From Nocardioidaceae bacterium (GTDB taxonomy: Bacteria > Actinomycetota > Actinomycetes > Propionibacteriales > Nocardioidaceae): 38,211 nucleotides of DNA. The notes under the pieces were generated by a model that was given only the letters and a program-made list of their open reading frames with translations, made no database searches and had not been told where the DNA came from. The position numbers and the translations under genes were made by a program. Positions 17,167-25,762 of this stretch are shown here, in pieces. Numbering within the stretch: the first letter of the stretch is position 1; every line of letters starts with the position of its first letter. The stretch is from positions 1 through 38,211 of the forward strand of contig JAICWH010000017.1 of assembly GCA_025934895.1 (NCBI GenBank). The letters run 5' to 3'.

Positions 17167-19149
17167 ATGACCGCTGCGACCGGCCGGTTGGCCGACCTGC
17201 TCGACCGGGTCGACCGGCTCCTCGTCGTGCGTGGTCCCTCCGTCACCCAGCAGGAGGTCCTCGGCGTCTGCGTCCGTCCGGGGCTCCAGGTGGGGCTGAG
17301 CGACGTGCCCGGCCGGCCCCCGCCGGACGCACCGGACGGCGTGCTGCTCGTGGTGCGCGACCGGATGGAGCTGCGGCGGGTGGTCGGAGCGTGCCAGAGC
17401 CTGCCGGGCAGCCCGCGACTGGGCTGCGTCCTGCTGGACAGCGACCGGCCGCCCCTCACCGCCGGCCGCCCCGGTTGGCCAGCTGTGCTGTCCGTGGTGG
17501 CCGAATCCTCCCCCGTGTGCTTCACCTTCGTCGAGCTCGCGGCACCCCTGCGGATGGGACACCTCACCGCGGACCTGGCCCGACGGTCGACACCGCGGCA
17601 CCTGATGTCGCCGGGCTGGCCGGTGCTGGCCCTCGACCGCGGCTCACCGCAGATGTGGACCCCCGGCGACCCGTTGTCGGTCGTCGGCCGGCCAGAGGAG
17701 ATCCACGACCTCTCCGGCGACTACCCCGCGGACGTGGTGGTGACCGACGGCTCGTGCGGCGCCCGGGACCAGGCGCAGGGCCGGTCCGCACGGGAGCACC
17801 ATGTCCTGGGTTCCCTGCCCCGGGCCCTGCACCTGGCGGCCCCGATGACCTGGTCGGACTACCACGAGCAGGGCGCCGAGCGCAGCGACCGGCAGCTCGC
17901 TGCTGAGCAGGGGCTGGCCCTCGGCGGCGTCGACTCGCAGCTGGTCAACCCCCAGGGCTTCCGACGCCGAGCCGCCGGCCCGGTGCATGCGCTGACCGCC
18001 GTACCGGAGGCCCCGCACCTGTGCCGGGTGGAGTGCGATGACGGCCCGGTCCTGGTGGACACCCGACATGGGCCGGGCGAACGGGACCTGACCCGACTGC
18101 GGACACTGCGGGGGGTGCACGTGGACTGGCAGGGGGCGACCGGGCCGCGCGACTACGCCCGGCTGGTGGTCGCGTTGGCGATGGCCGGCGTGCCGCTGAC
18201 CTGCGACCCGGCCCCGACCTGGGCCCGGGCGCAGCTGCATCCGGACCTGCTGGCGGCAACCGCCGGGAGGACCGACCTCGACGACCCGATGGCGCGCGAG
18301 GTCCGCAGCATCCTCGCCCGGCGCGCGGCGCTGACCCGGCACAGCGCGGATGCCTGGCGCCGTCGGGTCGCCGAGGCGACCGGCGCGGCGGGGCCGGCGG
18401 CTCCCCGGGTCAGCGTCCTGCTGCCCACCCGTCGCCCCGACCTCCTCGGGTTCGCGCTCCGCCAGGTCGCCCGGCAACGCGGCGTGGAGCTCGAGCTGGT
18501 GCTCGCCACCCACGGTCACGAACCCGACCAGCGCCTCCTCGCCGAGGTCCGGGAGAGCGCGTCGCTGCAGGTCACCGCGGTGACCGCGCCGGCCGACGAG
18601 CCGTTCGGGTCGCTGCTGAACCTGGCGGCCGGTGCTGCCACCGGCGACCTGCTGCTGAAGATGGACGACGACGACTGGTACGGCCCGCACTTCGTGGCCG
18701 ACCTGCTGCTGGCCCGCGGATACAGTGGCGCCGACGTCACCGGCACCCCGCCCGAGTTCACCTACGTCGAGGCGCTGGACCTGACGGTGCGTCGCAAGGA
18801 CGCGACCGAGTCGTTCCGCCCGGTGGTGGCCGGCGGGACGATGCTGGTCACGCGGGAGTGCCTCACCGCGGTAGGAGGGTTCCGCCGGATGCGCCGCTAC
18901 GTCGACGCGGGTCTCCTGCAGGGCGTCCTCGCCGCCGGCGGGTCGGTCTACCGGACCCACGGCCACAGCTACCTCCTGCGCCGCGGAGGCTCCGGGCACA
19001 CCTGGGACCCGGGGCTCGGCTACTTCGTCAGCCGCTCACGGACGGCGGAGCAGTGGCGGGGCTTCCGGCCCAGTGTGCTGCTCGAGGCCGACGACGCCGA
19101 CCGGCCGGCGGCGAGCGCCCAGCCCACGCGCGAGAGGTCCGTCCGGTGA
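17167..19149 (+). CDS. GT2 glycosyltransferase with long N-terminal extension
   Basis: The protein has 660 residues. The first 410 are an alpha/beta region without a family I recognise; segments such as VLVDTRHGPGERDL and ARLVVALAMAGVPLTCDPAP suggest a degenerate GT-B-like or nucleotide-binding fold. The C-terminal 230 residues are a GT-A domain: APRVSVLLPTRRPDLL (about 412–427), LNLAAGAATGDLLLKMDDDDWYGPHF with an intact Asp-rich metal-binding motif, and a GGTMLVTRECLTAVGGFR acceptor-side segment. It should be an inverting GT2 enzyme using a nucleotide sugar. It heads a plus-strand chain: its stop overlaps the GTG of the next glycosyltransferase gene (GTGA). Confidence 0.83.
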   Translation: MTAATGRLADLLDRVDRLLVVRGPSVTQQEVLGVCVRPGLQVGLSDVPGRPPPDAPDGVLLVVRDRMELRRVVGACQSLPGSPRLGCVLLDSDRPPLTAGRPGWPAVLSVVAESSPVCFTFVELAAPLRMGHLTADLARRSTPRHLMSPGWPVLALDRGSPQMWTPGDPLSVVGRPEEIHDLSGDYPADVVVTDGSCGARDQAQGRSAREHHVLGSLPRALHLAAPMTWSDYHEQGAERSDRQLAAEQGLALGGVDSQLVNPQGFRRRAAGPVHALTAVPEAPHLCRVECDDGPVLVDTRHGPGERDLTRLRTLRGVHVDWQGATGPRDYARLVVALAMAGVPLTCDPAPTWARAQLHPDLLAATAGRTDLDDPMAREVRSILARRAALTRHSADAWRRRVAEATGAAGPAAPRVSVLLPTRRPDLLGFALRQVARQRGVELELVLATHGHEPDQRLLAEVRESASLQVTAVTAPADEPFGSLLNLAAGAATGDLLLKMDDDDWYGPHFVADLLLARGYSGADVTGTPPEFTYVEALDLTVRRKDATESFRPVVAGGTMLVTRECLTAVGGFRRMRRYVDAGLLQGVLAAGGSVYRTHGHSYLLRRGGSGHTWDPGLGYFVSRSRTAEQWRGFRPSVLLEADDADRPAASAQPTRERSVR

Positions 19150-20744
19150 CTGCCGGCGACGGTCGGCCGCTGCCGGGTCAGCCCGCGGTCCCGGGCAACG
19201 ACTGGCCCTCCCTGCGGCCTCCCGCGCTCGGCGGCTGGACCCCCACGCGGACGGTCAGCGTGGTCGTCCCGGCCCACGACGCATCGCGGACCCTGCCCTA
19301 CGCGCTCGCAGCACTGGCCCAGCAGACCTATCCCGCCGAGCTGACCGAGGTGGTCGTCGTCGACGACGGCAGCGACCCACCGCTCACGCTGCCCGCCGAG
19401 CGTCCCGAGCACACCAGGATGGTCACGACCTCGGCGTCCTGGGGACGTGCGCACGCGTGTCACGTGGGCGCCTGCGCGGCGCAGGGCGAGGTGCTGCACT
19501 GGCTCGACGCGGACCTGCTCGCGCACCCCGACGAGCTCGAGGCGCAGATGCGGTGGCACCATCTCGTGGACTACGCCGTCGTGCTGGGCACCAAGACCTT
19601 CGTGGATGTCGCCGACGGCCTGCCCGACCTCGAGGAGTTGGCCCGGATGCTCCGCGAGGGCCGGGCCACCGACCTGTTCCCGGGTCGCTGGACCTCACCC
19701 CACACCTGGGTCGAGGAGCAGATCGAACACTCCCAGGGCCTCACTGCGAACCCCACCATGAGCTACCTGGTGCACGTCGGCGCGAGCGCGTCCGTGGGTC
19801 GCGACCTCTACCTGGACACCGGCGGGATGGACCCGGAGCTCAAGCTGGGCGAGGACGTGGAGCTGGGCTACCGGCTCGGCCAGCAGGGTGCGCTGTTCGT
19901 CCCGGACCGCGAGGCCCTCTCCTGGCACCTCGGCCGGTCGACGCTGATGGCCGACCAGGACCGGGTCAACGCCTATAACCGCCCCTTCGTCACCGACCGG
20001 GTGCCCGACCTGCGGCACTGGCGCACGAAGGGCCGCTCCTACACGGTTCCCTGGGTCGAGGTGGTGGTCGACGCGACCGAGCAGACCTACACCGACGTCC
20101 GGCACTCCGTCATCGCGGTCCTCACCGGTGCCGTCACCGATGTCCGGGTCGTGGTGCTCGGGCCGTGGTCGCGGCTCACCGACGGACGACGGTCCCCGCT
20201 GGCCGACCCCGACCGGGACCTGCGGATGGTCCGCGCCGAGCTCGAGGGCGACCCGCGGGTCCGGTTCGTCGAGGAGCTGCCCCGCACCGCCTTTCCCGCG
20301 ACGTTCCGGCTGCTGCTGCCGACCGGGTGGGCACCGGGCCCGGACACCGTGCGCAGGCTGGCCCGGGAGATGACCCGCCGGGACCGGGGGCTGGTCTCGA
20401 TGGTCCTCCCGGACGGCCGGACAGCCCGGCTGGAGCGCACCTCCGCCTTCAACCGGGCTGCCCGGGTTGCGGGCGCTCGGCCGGACCGTGACATGGAGGC
20501 CGGGCTCGATGACCTGGTCGACCAGGTGTCGCGGACATGGTGGTTCGACGGCCCCGAGGAGGGGTTCACCCATGTCTGCGCGGTCCCGGCCACCGAGCCC
20601 GGGACCCGCGCTGCCGGCGGAGGGCGACCGGGACGGACGCAGACCGGGTCGGCGCGACGCGACGACCTGGCGGGCGACGGCACACAACATCACCTACCGA
20701 GCGCCCGCGACCTGCTCAGCCGGGCGATCCGCCGCCGGAGATGA
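19146..20744 (+). CDS. GT2 family glycosyltransferase
   Basis: The 532-residue product carries an N-terminal GT-A domain (about 36–270): [50 protein letters not shown] (intact DxD) and [14 protein letters not shown] (ED acid motif). This is a complete GT2 catalytic set, in contrast to the degenerate domains on the minus strand. The C-terminal 250 residues include a second alpha/beta unit ([22 protein letters not shown]...VRVVVLGPW) of unclear role. The start is the GTG at 19146, in the GTGA overlap with the upstream gene; the track start at 18858 is antecedent read-through. Its own stop overlaps the ATG of the NuoD-like gene (ATGA), so the three genes should be translated in concert. Confidence 0.85.
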   Translation: MTAGDGRPLPGQPAVPGNDWPSLRPPALGGWTPTRTVSVVVPAHDASRTLPYALAALAQQTYPAELTEVVVVDDGSDPPLTLPAERPEHTRMVTTSASWGRAHACHVGACAAQGEVLHWLDADLLAHPDELEAQMRWHHLVDYAVVLGTKTFVDVADGLPDLEELARMLREGRATDLFPGRWTSPHTWVEEQIEHSQGLTANPTMSYLVHVGASASVGRDLYLDTGGMDPELKLGEDVELGYRLGQQGALFVPDREALSWHLGRSTLMADQDRVNAYNRPFVTDRVPDLRHWRTKGRSYTVPWVEVVVDATEQTYTDVRHSVIAVLTGAVTDVRVVVLGPWSRLTDGRRSPLADPDRDLRMVRAELEGDPRVRFVEELPRTAFPATFRLLLPTGWAPGPDTVRRLAREMTRRDRGLVSMVLPDGRTARLERTSAFNRAARVAGARPDRDMEAGLDDLVDQVSRTWWFDGPEEGFTHVCAVPATEPGTRAAGGGRPGRTQTGSARRDDLAGDGTQHHLPSARDLLSRAIRRRR

Positions 20745-21907
20745 CCCCGCTCACCCGGCTCACCGTCGGGGTCGGGGCGGGCACCGCGGGGAGCTCGACC
20801 CACGACCTGGTCCTCGACATCGCCCCGCACCATCCCTCCACCCACGGGATGCTGCGGCTGCGCCTGACGCTCGACGGGGAGCGCATCGTGGCCTGCGAGC
20901 CGGTCGTGGGCTACCTGCACCGGGGCGTCGAGAAGCTGTTCGAGGTTCGTGACTACCGGCAGATCGTCGTGCTGGCCAACCGCCACGACTGGCTCTCGGC
21001 GTTCTCCTCCGAGCTCGGCGTCGTCCTCGCCGTCGAGCGGATGCTGGGCCTGGAGGTGCCGCGTCGGGCGACCTGGGCCCGGACCCTCCTCGCCGAGCTG
21101 AACCGGGTGCTCAGCCACCTGATGTTCCTGGGCGCCTTCCCGGTGCAGCCGGCCGCCGGCCGACCCGCGGTGCGCACATCCCCGGAGCGCGAGCAGGTCC
21201 AGGCGGTGATGGAGGAGCTCACCGGCGGTCGGATGCACTACATGTTCAACCGGGTGGGCGGCCTCAAGGAGGACCTTCCCGCTGGCTGGCTGCTCCGGGT
21301 CGCGGACACCCTCACGTCGGTGCGGCAGGCACTGCCGCGGATCGAGGACGGCCTCCTGGGCAGCCCAAGCTTCGAGGACCGCACGCGCGGCATCGGGGTG
21401 CTGCGAACGACGCTCGTCGACGCGTACGGCGTCAGCGGCCCCGTGGCCCGGGCGTCCGGTGCCGACCTCGACCTCCGGCGTGACGAGCCCTACCTCGCCT
21501 ACGGCGACCTGCTCCGCGACGGGGTCCTCGAGGTGCCGGTGCGCCACGAGGGTGACTGCTACGCCAGGGTCCGGATGCTGCTGGACCAGGTGGCGGTCTC
21601 CCTGGCGCTGTCCGAGGCGTGTGTGGAGCGGCTGGCGAGGCTGGACCGCGGTCCCGTGAACGTCCGGCTCCCGAAGGTGCTGCGACCACCCGAAGGGGCG
21701 ACGTACGCCTGGACGGAGAACCCGCTCGGCATCAACGGCTACTACCTGGTCTCCCGCGGCGCGGGGACGCCATGGCGGATGAAGCTCCGCACGGCGTCCT
21801 TCAACAACGTGGCCGTGCTGCCCGAGCTGCTCGAGGGCTGCCGGCTGGCCGACCTGGTCACCATCTTGGGCTCGCTGTTCTTCGTGGTGGGCGACATCGA
21901 CAAATGA
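20741..21907 (+). CDS. Orphan NuoD-like protein (complex I 49-kDa / [NiFe]-hydrogenase large-subunit fold)
   Basis: This 388-residue protein aligns along its length with NuoD/Nqo4: [79 protein letters not shown], and a C-terminal GDIDK. Against Thermus Nqo4 as I recall it, the quinone-site His38 is kept (H35). Tyr87 is Trp (W84, in RHDW) and, if ungapped, Asp139 is Gln (Q136). R61 in the HRG motif matches bovine 49-kDa Arg85. No hydrogenase Ni-binding CxxC motifs are present. No other nuo gene lies in the window. The ATG at 20741 overlaps the upstream GT2 stop (ATGA). It is therefore unlikely to be the housekeeping NuoD; a non-respiratory or regulatory role is possible, function unknown. Confidence 0.87.
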   Translation: MTPLTRLTVGVGAGTAGSSTHDLVLDIAPHHPSTHGMLRLRLTLDGERIVACEPVVGYLHRGVEKLFEVRDYRQIVVLANRHDWLSAFSSELGVVLAVERMLGLEVPRRATWARTLLAELNRVLSHLMFLGAFPVQPAAGRPAVRTSPEREQVQAVMEELTGGRMHYMFNRVGGLKEDLPAGWLLRVADTLTSVRQALPRIEDGLLGSPSFEDRTRGIGVLRTTLVDAYGVSGPVARASGADLDLRRDEPYLAYGDLLRDGVLEVPVRHEGDCYARVRMLLDQVAVSLALSEACVERLARLDRGPVNVRLPKVLRPPEGATYAWTENPLGINGYYLVSRGAGTPWRMKLRTASFNNVAVLPELLEGCRLADLVTILGSLFFVVGDIDK

Positions 21908-21916
21908 GACCTTCGG

Positions 21917-21922
21917 TATTGT
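21917..21922 (+). promoter_or_regulatory. Possible internal -10 box before the sulfotransferase gene
   Basis: TATTGT (within GGTATTGTC) lies in the 82-bp gap after the NuoD-like gene, the only real gap in the plus-strand run after 17167. It would give a leader of about 60 nt before the ATG at 21990. No clear -35 box was found. Confidence 0.3.
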
Positions 21923-21989
21923 CTGCACGCGACCTCGCCCGCCAGGCCGCGTTCGCGCCCGCCCACCCTCGAACCAGGCCGGAGACCTC

Positions 21990-23099
21990 ATGCCGCCCGA
22001 CGCCGACCCCGATGCGCGACAGGTGCTGCTCGTCGTCGTGACCGGGTCGGGGCGCAGTGGCACGAGCACGGTGGCCGGCACCCTGAAGATGCTCGGCAGC
22101 TACGTCCCGCAGCCCGAGATCCCGCCCAACGAGGCGAACCCCCGCGGCTACTTCGAGCCCAAGTGGACCGTCGCCTTCCACAAGAAGGTGCTCGCCGAGG
22201 CCGGAGTGCGCACCCTGGACGGCCGGCCCGTCGCACGGGAGCTGATGGGGTCCGTGACGGGTCGTGAGGACCTGCTCGAGGAGTTGCGGGACTGGTTCGC
22301 GACCCAGCTGCAGGCCCACCAGGTGGTGGTGAAGGACCCCCGCATCGTCTGGCTGCGCGACATGTGGTCCACAGTGGCCGCCGACCTCGGCGCCGGGACC
22401 CGGTGGCTGACCATGCTGCGGCATCCCGCCGAGGTGGTCGGCTCACGGGACCGGCACTACCTCGCCGGCGCCGACGACGGGCACCGGCTGACCCGGGAGA
22501 CCGCCAACCTCGCCGGCTGGGTGAACGTCGGGCTGACCAACGAGCGCGCGTCCCGGGGCGACCGCCGGGTCTTCGTGCACTACACCGACATGATCAGCGA
22601 CTGGCGCTCGGCCATGGGCGTGGTGGCCGACCGGCTCGGTCTGACCTACGACGTCGACCTGGCCGACCAGGGGCACCACCCGGTCGACGACTTCATCGAC
22701 GTCAGCCTGCGCCGGGTGCAGGTGACCCTCGACGACCTCGACGTGCCGGTCAACCTGCGCGAGATCGCGGAGACGGTGTGGAGCGGGCTCGCCGCACTCG
22801 CCCGGGACCCGGACGACGCGGCGGCGATGCACAGCCTCGACTCGGCCCGTGAGGACTACGACCAGCTCTTCCGACACTCCGCGGCCCTCGTGCAGGACGC
22901 CACCGACTTCGCCATCCTCGACACCAGGCGCCGGGTGCGGCGCAACGTCACCCGAAGCCTGACCCAGGAGCTGCAGGCCCGGCAGGGCGCGCAGGATGGG
23001 ACGCCTCCTGCGATGGGGAGCGGGCCGGCGGGGACGGGTGCGCTGCTGCGCCGCGCGGCGGCGAAGGCCCGACGCGTGCTGAGCGAGCGTCGCGGATGA
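21990..23099 (+). CDS. Sulfotransferase-family protein
   Basis: The 369-residue protein has a P-loop-like PAPS-binding motif, TGSGRSGTSTVAGTLKMLG (about 18–36), and a later MLRHPAEVVGSRDRHY segment corresponding to the 3'-phosphate-binding Arg/Ser of sulfotransferases. The central region (VVVKDPRIVWLRDMW) also fits the family. The C-terminal 80 residues are basic and alanine-rich. A ribosome-binding GGAG sits 6 nt before the ATG at 21990. The stop overlaps the start of the TagF–GT4 gene (ATGA), tying it to polymer assembly. It probably transfers sulfate to a sugar or lipid in this locus (inference). Related P-loop folds can have other roles, so activity is unproven. Confidence 0.82.
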   Translation: MPPDADPDARQVLLVVVTGSGRSGTSTVAGTLKMLGSYVPQPEIPPNEANPRGYFEPKWTVAFHKKVLAEAGVRTLDGRPVARELMGSVTGREDLLEELRDWFATQLQAHQVVVKDPRIVWLRDMWSTVAADLGAGTRWLTMLRHPAEVVGSRDRHYLAGADDGHRLTRETANLAGWVNVGLTNERASRGDRRVFVHYTDMISDWRSAMGVVADRLGLTYDVDLADQGHHPVDDFIDVSLRRVQVTLDDLDVPVNLREIAETVWSGLAALARDPDDAAAMHSLDSAREDYDQLFRHSAALVQDATDFAILDTRRRVRRNVTRSLTQELQARQGAQDGTPPAMGSGPAGTGALLRRAAAKARRVLSERRG

Positions 23100-25762
23100 C
23101 CAGAGCCGGGCTCGTGTCGGCTGTCCGCCGAAGGCTCGCCGTCGGGACCCGGCTCCGCGCCGCAGAGTCCCAGGTCCTCGCGACCCGCTACGCCCGGTGG
23201 CGCACCAGGCCGGTGCGGCCTCGCACCGTGCTCTACGAGGCGTTCTCCGGCAACGGCATGCTGGACAACCCCGAGGCGATCTTCCGGCACCTGCTGACCC
23301 AGCCGGACATGGCCGACCTGACCCATGTGTGGGTGCTCGACGACCTCGAGAGACACCCGGAGGTGCAGGCCGAGTTCGCGGAGCACCCGCGCGTGCGGTT
23401 CGTCCGGATCCGCTCGGCGGGCTACTTCAAGGCGCTGGCCACCTCGACGTACCTCGTGAACAACGCGACCTTCCCGCAGGAGTTCGCCAAGCGGCCCCAA
23501 CAGGTCTACCTCAACACCTGGCACGGGGTCCCCCTCAAGCACATGGGCTTCGACATGCCCGAGGGCGGTCCGCTGTCCCGCAACGTGATCCGCAACTTCC
23601 TGAACGCCGACTACCTGCTCTCGGCCTGCGACTTCATGACCCGCACCATGTACCGCGACGCCTACCGGCTGCAGGGCATCTTCCGTGGGGCTGTCGTGGA
23701 GGAGGGCCAGCCACGGACCGACCGACAGGTCCAGGCGGTCCGGGACCCGGAGCAGGCCCTGACCCTGCTCGCCCAGCGCGGGGTGGACGTGCGCGGGCGC
23801 AAGGTGGTGCTGTACGCCCCCACGTGGCGGGGCGACACCTTCGCCGAGCCGCACATCAACGCCGCCCAGCTGGTGTCCACGGTCCGCGAGCTGCAGAAGG
23901 GCCTCGGCCCCGACCACGTCGTGCTGCTCAAGGTCCACCAGGTCGTCTACGAGGTGGCCCAGGTCCGGTTCGAGCAGCACGGCTTCCTGGTCCCGAACAG
24001 CATCCCGTCCAACGTCGTCCTCGCCGCCGCCGACCTGCTGGTCACCGACTACTCGAGCATCTTCTTCGACTTCGCCTCGACCGGGCGGCCGATCGTGCAC
24101 TTCGTGCCCGACCTGTCGGCCTACACCCGCGGACGCGGGCTCTACCTCGACCAGGCGGACCTGCCCGGCCCGCTGTGCACCACGGTCGAGGAGACCCTGC
24201 AGGCGGTCCGCGACGGGCTGGCAGCCGGCGCGTCGGAGCGGGTCAGGGCGTTCGCGAGGAGGTTCGCACCCAAGGACGACGGGGAGGTGTGCGCCCGCGT
24301 CGTCGACCTGGTGTTCCGGGGCAGGGACGAGGCCGGCTTCGACGTGCACCGCGACTTCGGCACCGAGAAGGAGACGCTGCTGGTCTACCTCGGCAGCATG
24401 AAGTCCCAGGGGATCACCACCTCGGCCCTGAACATGCTGCGCAACCTCGACTTCGACCGCTACGACGTCACCGCGTTCTACCCCTGGACCCGCGGCCGGG
24501 ACCGCTACAAGAACATCCTGCTGGTCGACGAGCGGGTCCGGGTGGTCCCGCGCGCGACCCTGTTCATCGGGTCGCCGCGCCGAGTCCGCGAGGAGACAAC
24601 GAAGCTGATGGTCACCGGGCTCCCGGACCGCCTCGACGACCGGCACCGGCAGTTCTGGAGCGACGAGTGGCAGCGGATGCTCGGGCACTCCCGCTTCGAC
24701 CACCTGATCGACTTCAGCGGCTACGGCTGCTACACGCCGTTCCTCTACAGCGTGGCCCAGGCGCAGCACAAGTCGATCTGGCTGCACAACGACATGGATG
24801 CGGACATGCGGCGCGAGACCATCGGGGAGCGGCACCTCGAGGACCGGCTGCGGGCCGTCTTCTCGACCTACCGCTACTTCGACCACCTCGTCTCGGTCTC
24901 CCCGTCGCTGGACCGGGTCAACCGCGAGAAGCTGGCCGGCTACGCGCGCCCGGACCAGTTCACCTACGCCGCCAACACCATCGACGGGGACCGGGTGCTC
25001 AGGATGGCCGGCTTCTCCCCGGAGGAGTCCCCCGACGACGCCCGCGCGTCGGGCAACCTGCGTCGCACCGTGTCCACCGCGCCGGCGGAGCGGTCCGCGT
25101 CGTTCGACACCGAGAACCTCGCGGCCGCGGTGAGCGCGGTGCTGCGGCACTACCCACCGATCGCGGTGATCCGCGAGATCCGCAGCCGGATGCTGTTCGT
25201 GCGCGCCCAGGGCGACGACGACGTCGCCGTGTTCGTGACCGTGGGCAGGCTGTCGCCGGAGAAGAACCACGCGCGGCTGGTCAGGGCGTTCGCGGAGGTC
25301 CACGAGGAGCAGCCGGCCACCAGGCTTGTCATCATCGGCGGCGGCAAGCTCGAGCTCGAGCTCGACAACCTGGTGCGCAGCCTGGGGCTCGAGTCGGCGG
25401 TGACGCTGACCCGTCAGGTGGACAACCCCTACGCGATCATGGCGGAGTCGCACTGCTTCGTGCTCTCCAGCGACTACGAGGGCCAGCCGATGGTGATCCT
25501 CGAGGCCCGGGTGCTGGGGCTGCCGGTGGTCACCACGGCGTTCTCCTCGGTGGGCGACTCGGTGCCTCCGGGGGCCGGTCTGGTCGTGCCGCAGACCGTG
25601 AAGGGGGTGGCGCAGGGGATGCGCCAGTTCCTGGCCGGCAAGGTGCCCTCGGCCACCCTCGACGCCCGCGCCTACAACCGCGCTGCGATGGAGCAGTTCG
25701 ACCGTGCCGTGCACGGTCTCTCACCAGAGCTCGAGCAGCCGGTCGACGGTCTGGGCGGCTGA
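23096..25762 (+). CDS. Fused CDP-glycerol glycerophosphotransferase – GT4 glycosyltransferase
   Basis: The 888-residue protein joins two enzymes. Residues about 40–410 are a TagF-type domain: LYEAFSGNGMLDNPEAIFRHL, NTWHGVPLKHMGFDMP (TWHG at 141–144), VVLYAPTWRGDTF and LVTDYSSIFFDF (317–326). Residues about 425–875 are a GT-B GT4 domain with LVYLGSMKSQGITTSALNML, VTVGRLSPEKNHARLVRAF, VIIGGGKLE and DYEGQPMVILEARVLGLPVVTT. It could extend a polyol-phosphate chain and glycosylate it (inference). The TagF half has VLLKVHQVVYEV where the other two paralogues have VLVRGH(P/Y), so the second His region differs. It starts in an ATGA overlap and is the last gene of the plus-strand run; its 3' end overlaps the convergent TagF gene by 42 bp. 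Confidence 0.88.
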   Translation: MTRAGLVSAVRRRLAVGTRLRAAESQVLATRYARWRTRPVRPRTVLYEAFSGNGMLDNPEAIFRHLLTQPDMADLTHVWVLDDLERHPEVQAEFAEHPRVRFVRIRSAGYFKALATSTYLVNNATFPQEFAKRPQQVYLNTWHGVPLKHMGFDMPEGGPLSRNVIRNFLNADYLLSACDFMTRTMYRDAYRLQGIFRGAVVEEGQPRTDRQVQAVRDPEQALTLLAQRGVDVRGRKVVLYAPTWRGDTFAEPHINAAQLVSTVRELQKGLGPDHVVLLKVHQVVYEVAQVRFEQHGFLVPNSIPSNVVLAAADLLVTDYSSIFFDFASTGRPIVHFVPDLSAYTRGRGLYLDQADLPGPLCTTVEETLQAVRDGLAAGASERVRAFARRFAPKDDGEVCARVVDLVFRGRDEAGFDVHRDFGTEKETLLVYLGSMKSQGITTSALNMLRNLDFDRYDVTAFYPWTRGRDRYKNILLVDERVRVVPRATLFIGSPRRVREETTKLMVTGLPDRLDDRHRQFWSDEWQRMLGHSRFDHLIDFSGYGCYTPFLYSVAQAQHKSIWLHNDMDADMRRETIGERHLEDRLRAVFSTYRYFDHLVSVSPSLDRVNREKLAGYARPDQFTYAANTIDGDRVLRMAGFSPEESPDDARASGNLRRTVSTAPAERSASFDTENLAAAVSAVLRHYPPIAVIREIRSRMLFVRAQGDDDVAVFVTVGRLSPEKNHARLVRAFAEVHEEQPATRLVIIGGGKLELELDNLVRSLGLESAVTLTRQVDNPYAIMAESHCFVLSSDYEGQPMVILEARVLGLPVVTTAFSSVGDSVPPGAGLVVPQTVKGVAQGMRQFLAGKVPSATLDARAYNRAAMEQFDRAVHGLSPELEQPVDGLGG

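Noticed and set aside
20741-21907. Calling the NuoD-like protein a true [NiFe] hydrogenase large subunit
   Set aside because: The CxxC nickel ligands at both ends are absent; the match is to complex I NuoD.
22856-25714. 952-codon minus-strand ORF
   Set aside because: It lies opposite the sulfotransferase and TagF–GT4 genes, which have clear motifs; this one has none.
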